Shown piece after piece: positions 63,931 through 64,000 of a stretch of DNA of 64,000 nt. The stretch is from Neobacillus thermocopriae (GTDB lineage: Bacteria > Bacillota > Bacilli > Bacillales > Cytobacillaceae), in assembly GCF_010975035.1 (NCBI RefSeq), contig NZ_JAAIUV010000009.1, positions 40,966 through 104,965 on the forward strand, written 5' to 3'. The notes beneath the pieces were generated by a model that was given only the letters and a program-made list of their open reading frames with translations, searched no databases and was not told where the DNA came from. The first letter of the stretch is position 1. The number at the start of each line of letters is the position of its first letter. A program made the translations under genes and the position numbers.

Positions 63931-64000
63931 TTTTAAGCAATTTTTGGTCTATATTAACTTTAATTTGACCCCTACGGGGTCAATTATTATACCATTTTTG

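Overview
The window is a low-GC, Gram-positive, endospore-forming chromosome segment. Gene order follows Bacillus subtilis from yqhO to yqxK (the spoIIIA / spo0A / bkd / yqj / yqk region). Protein similarity, frequent TTG/GTG starts with strong GGAGG ribosome binding sites, and a dispersed intergenic repeat suggest a Bacillaceae relative outside the B. subtilis group, possibly Neobacillus- or Mesobacillus-like; that genus guess is inference. No phage, IS element, CRISPR array, rRNA or tRNA gene was seen.

Layout. 0.2-5.1 kb: yqhO, yqhP/yqhQ (reverse), yqhR, yqhT, efp; the aroQ-like yqhS usual between yqhR and yqhT is absent. 5.5-6.0 kb: a PCYCGC-type lipoprotein gene interrupted by one in-frame TGA exactly where a CxxC cysteine is expected. 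6.4-11.6 kb: the eight-gene spoIIIA operon behind a good sigma-E promoter. 11.8-21.1 kb: accB-accC-yqhY, nusB-folD, xseA-xseB-ispA, dxs-yqxC. 21.4-26.0 kb: argR-recN, spoIVB, spo0A. 26.4-27.4 kb: yqiK and yqzF. 27.6-38.0 kb: bkdR and the sigma-54-dependent ptb-bcd-buk-lpdV-bkdAA-bkdAB-bkdB operon. 38.1-46.2 kb: mutA-mutB-meaB, brxB, prli42 (reverse), mce and yqjD. 46.3-57.4 kb: yqjE, rnz, zwf, polY1, namA, proI behind a proline T-box, yqjQ, yqzH, and a LexA-type polY2-yolD pair. 57.5-63.8 kb: CDGSH protein, yqkB, yqkD, a 46-residue orphan, HMG-CoA lyase, yqkE, yqkF, mciZ, nudF, yqxK.

How the genes work together. Branched-chain amino acids are deaminated by Bcd and oxidatively decarboxylated by the BkdAA/AB/B/LpdV complex; Ptb and Buk convert acyl-CoA to acyl-phosphate and ATP. 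Propionyl-CoA from valine and isoleucine can be carboxylated (YqjD plus a biotin carrier), epimerised (Mce) and rearranged to succinyl-CoA (MutAB with MeaB); HMG-CoA lyase fits leucine catabolism. The methylcitrate genes (mmgDE-yqiQ) that B. subtilis carries near here are missing, so the locus appears switched to the methylmalonyl route. Sporulation genes (spoIIIA, spoIVB, spo0A, mciZ) form a second theme.

The most interesting observation is the TGA-interrupted PCYCGC gene. The frame continues for 45 codons with family-like sequence and is followed by a terminator. The TGA gives a UGVC motif and has a bacterial SECIS-like hairpin 15 nt downstream. It is either an undescribed selenoprotein or a recent nonsense mutation. 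Also notable: a missing base or ATT start in spoIIIAD, two tiny genes easily missed (prli42, mciZ), and at least four copies of a degenerate intergenic repeat.
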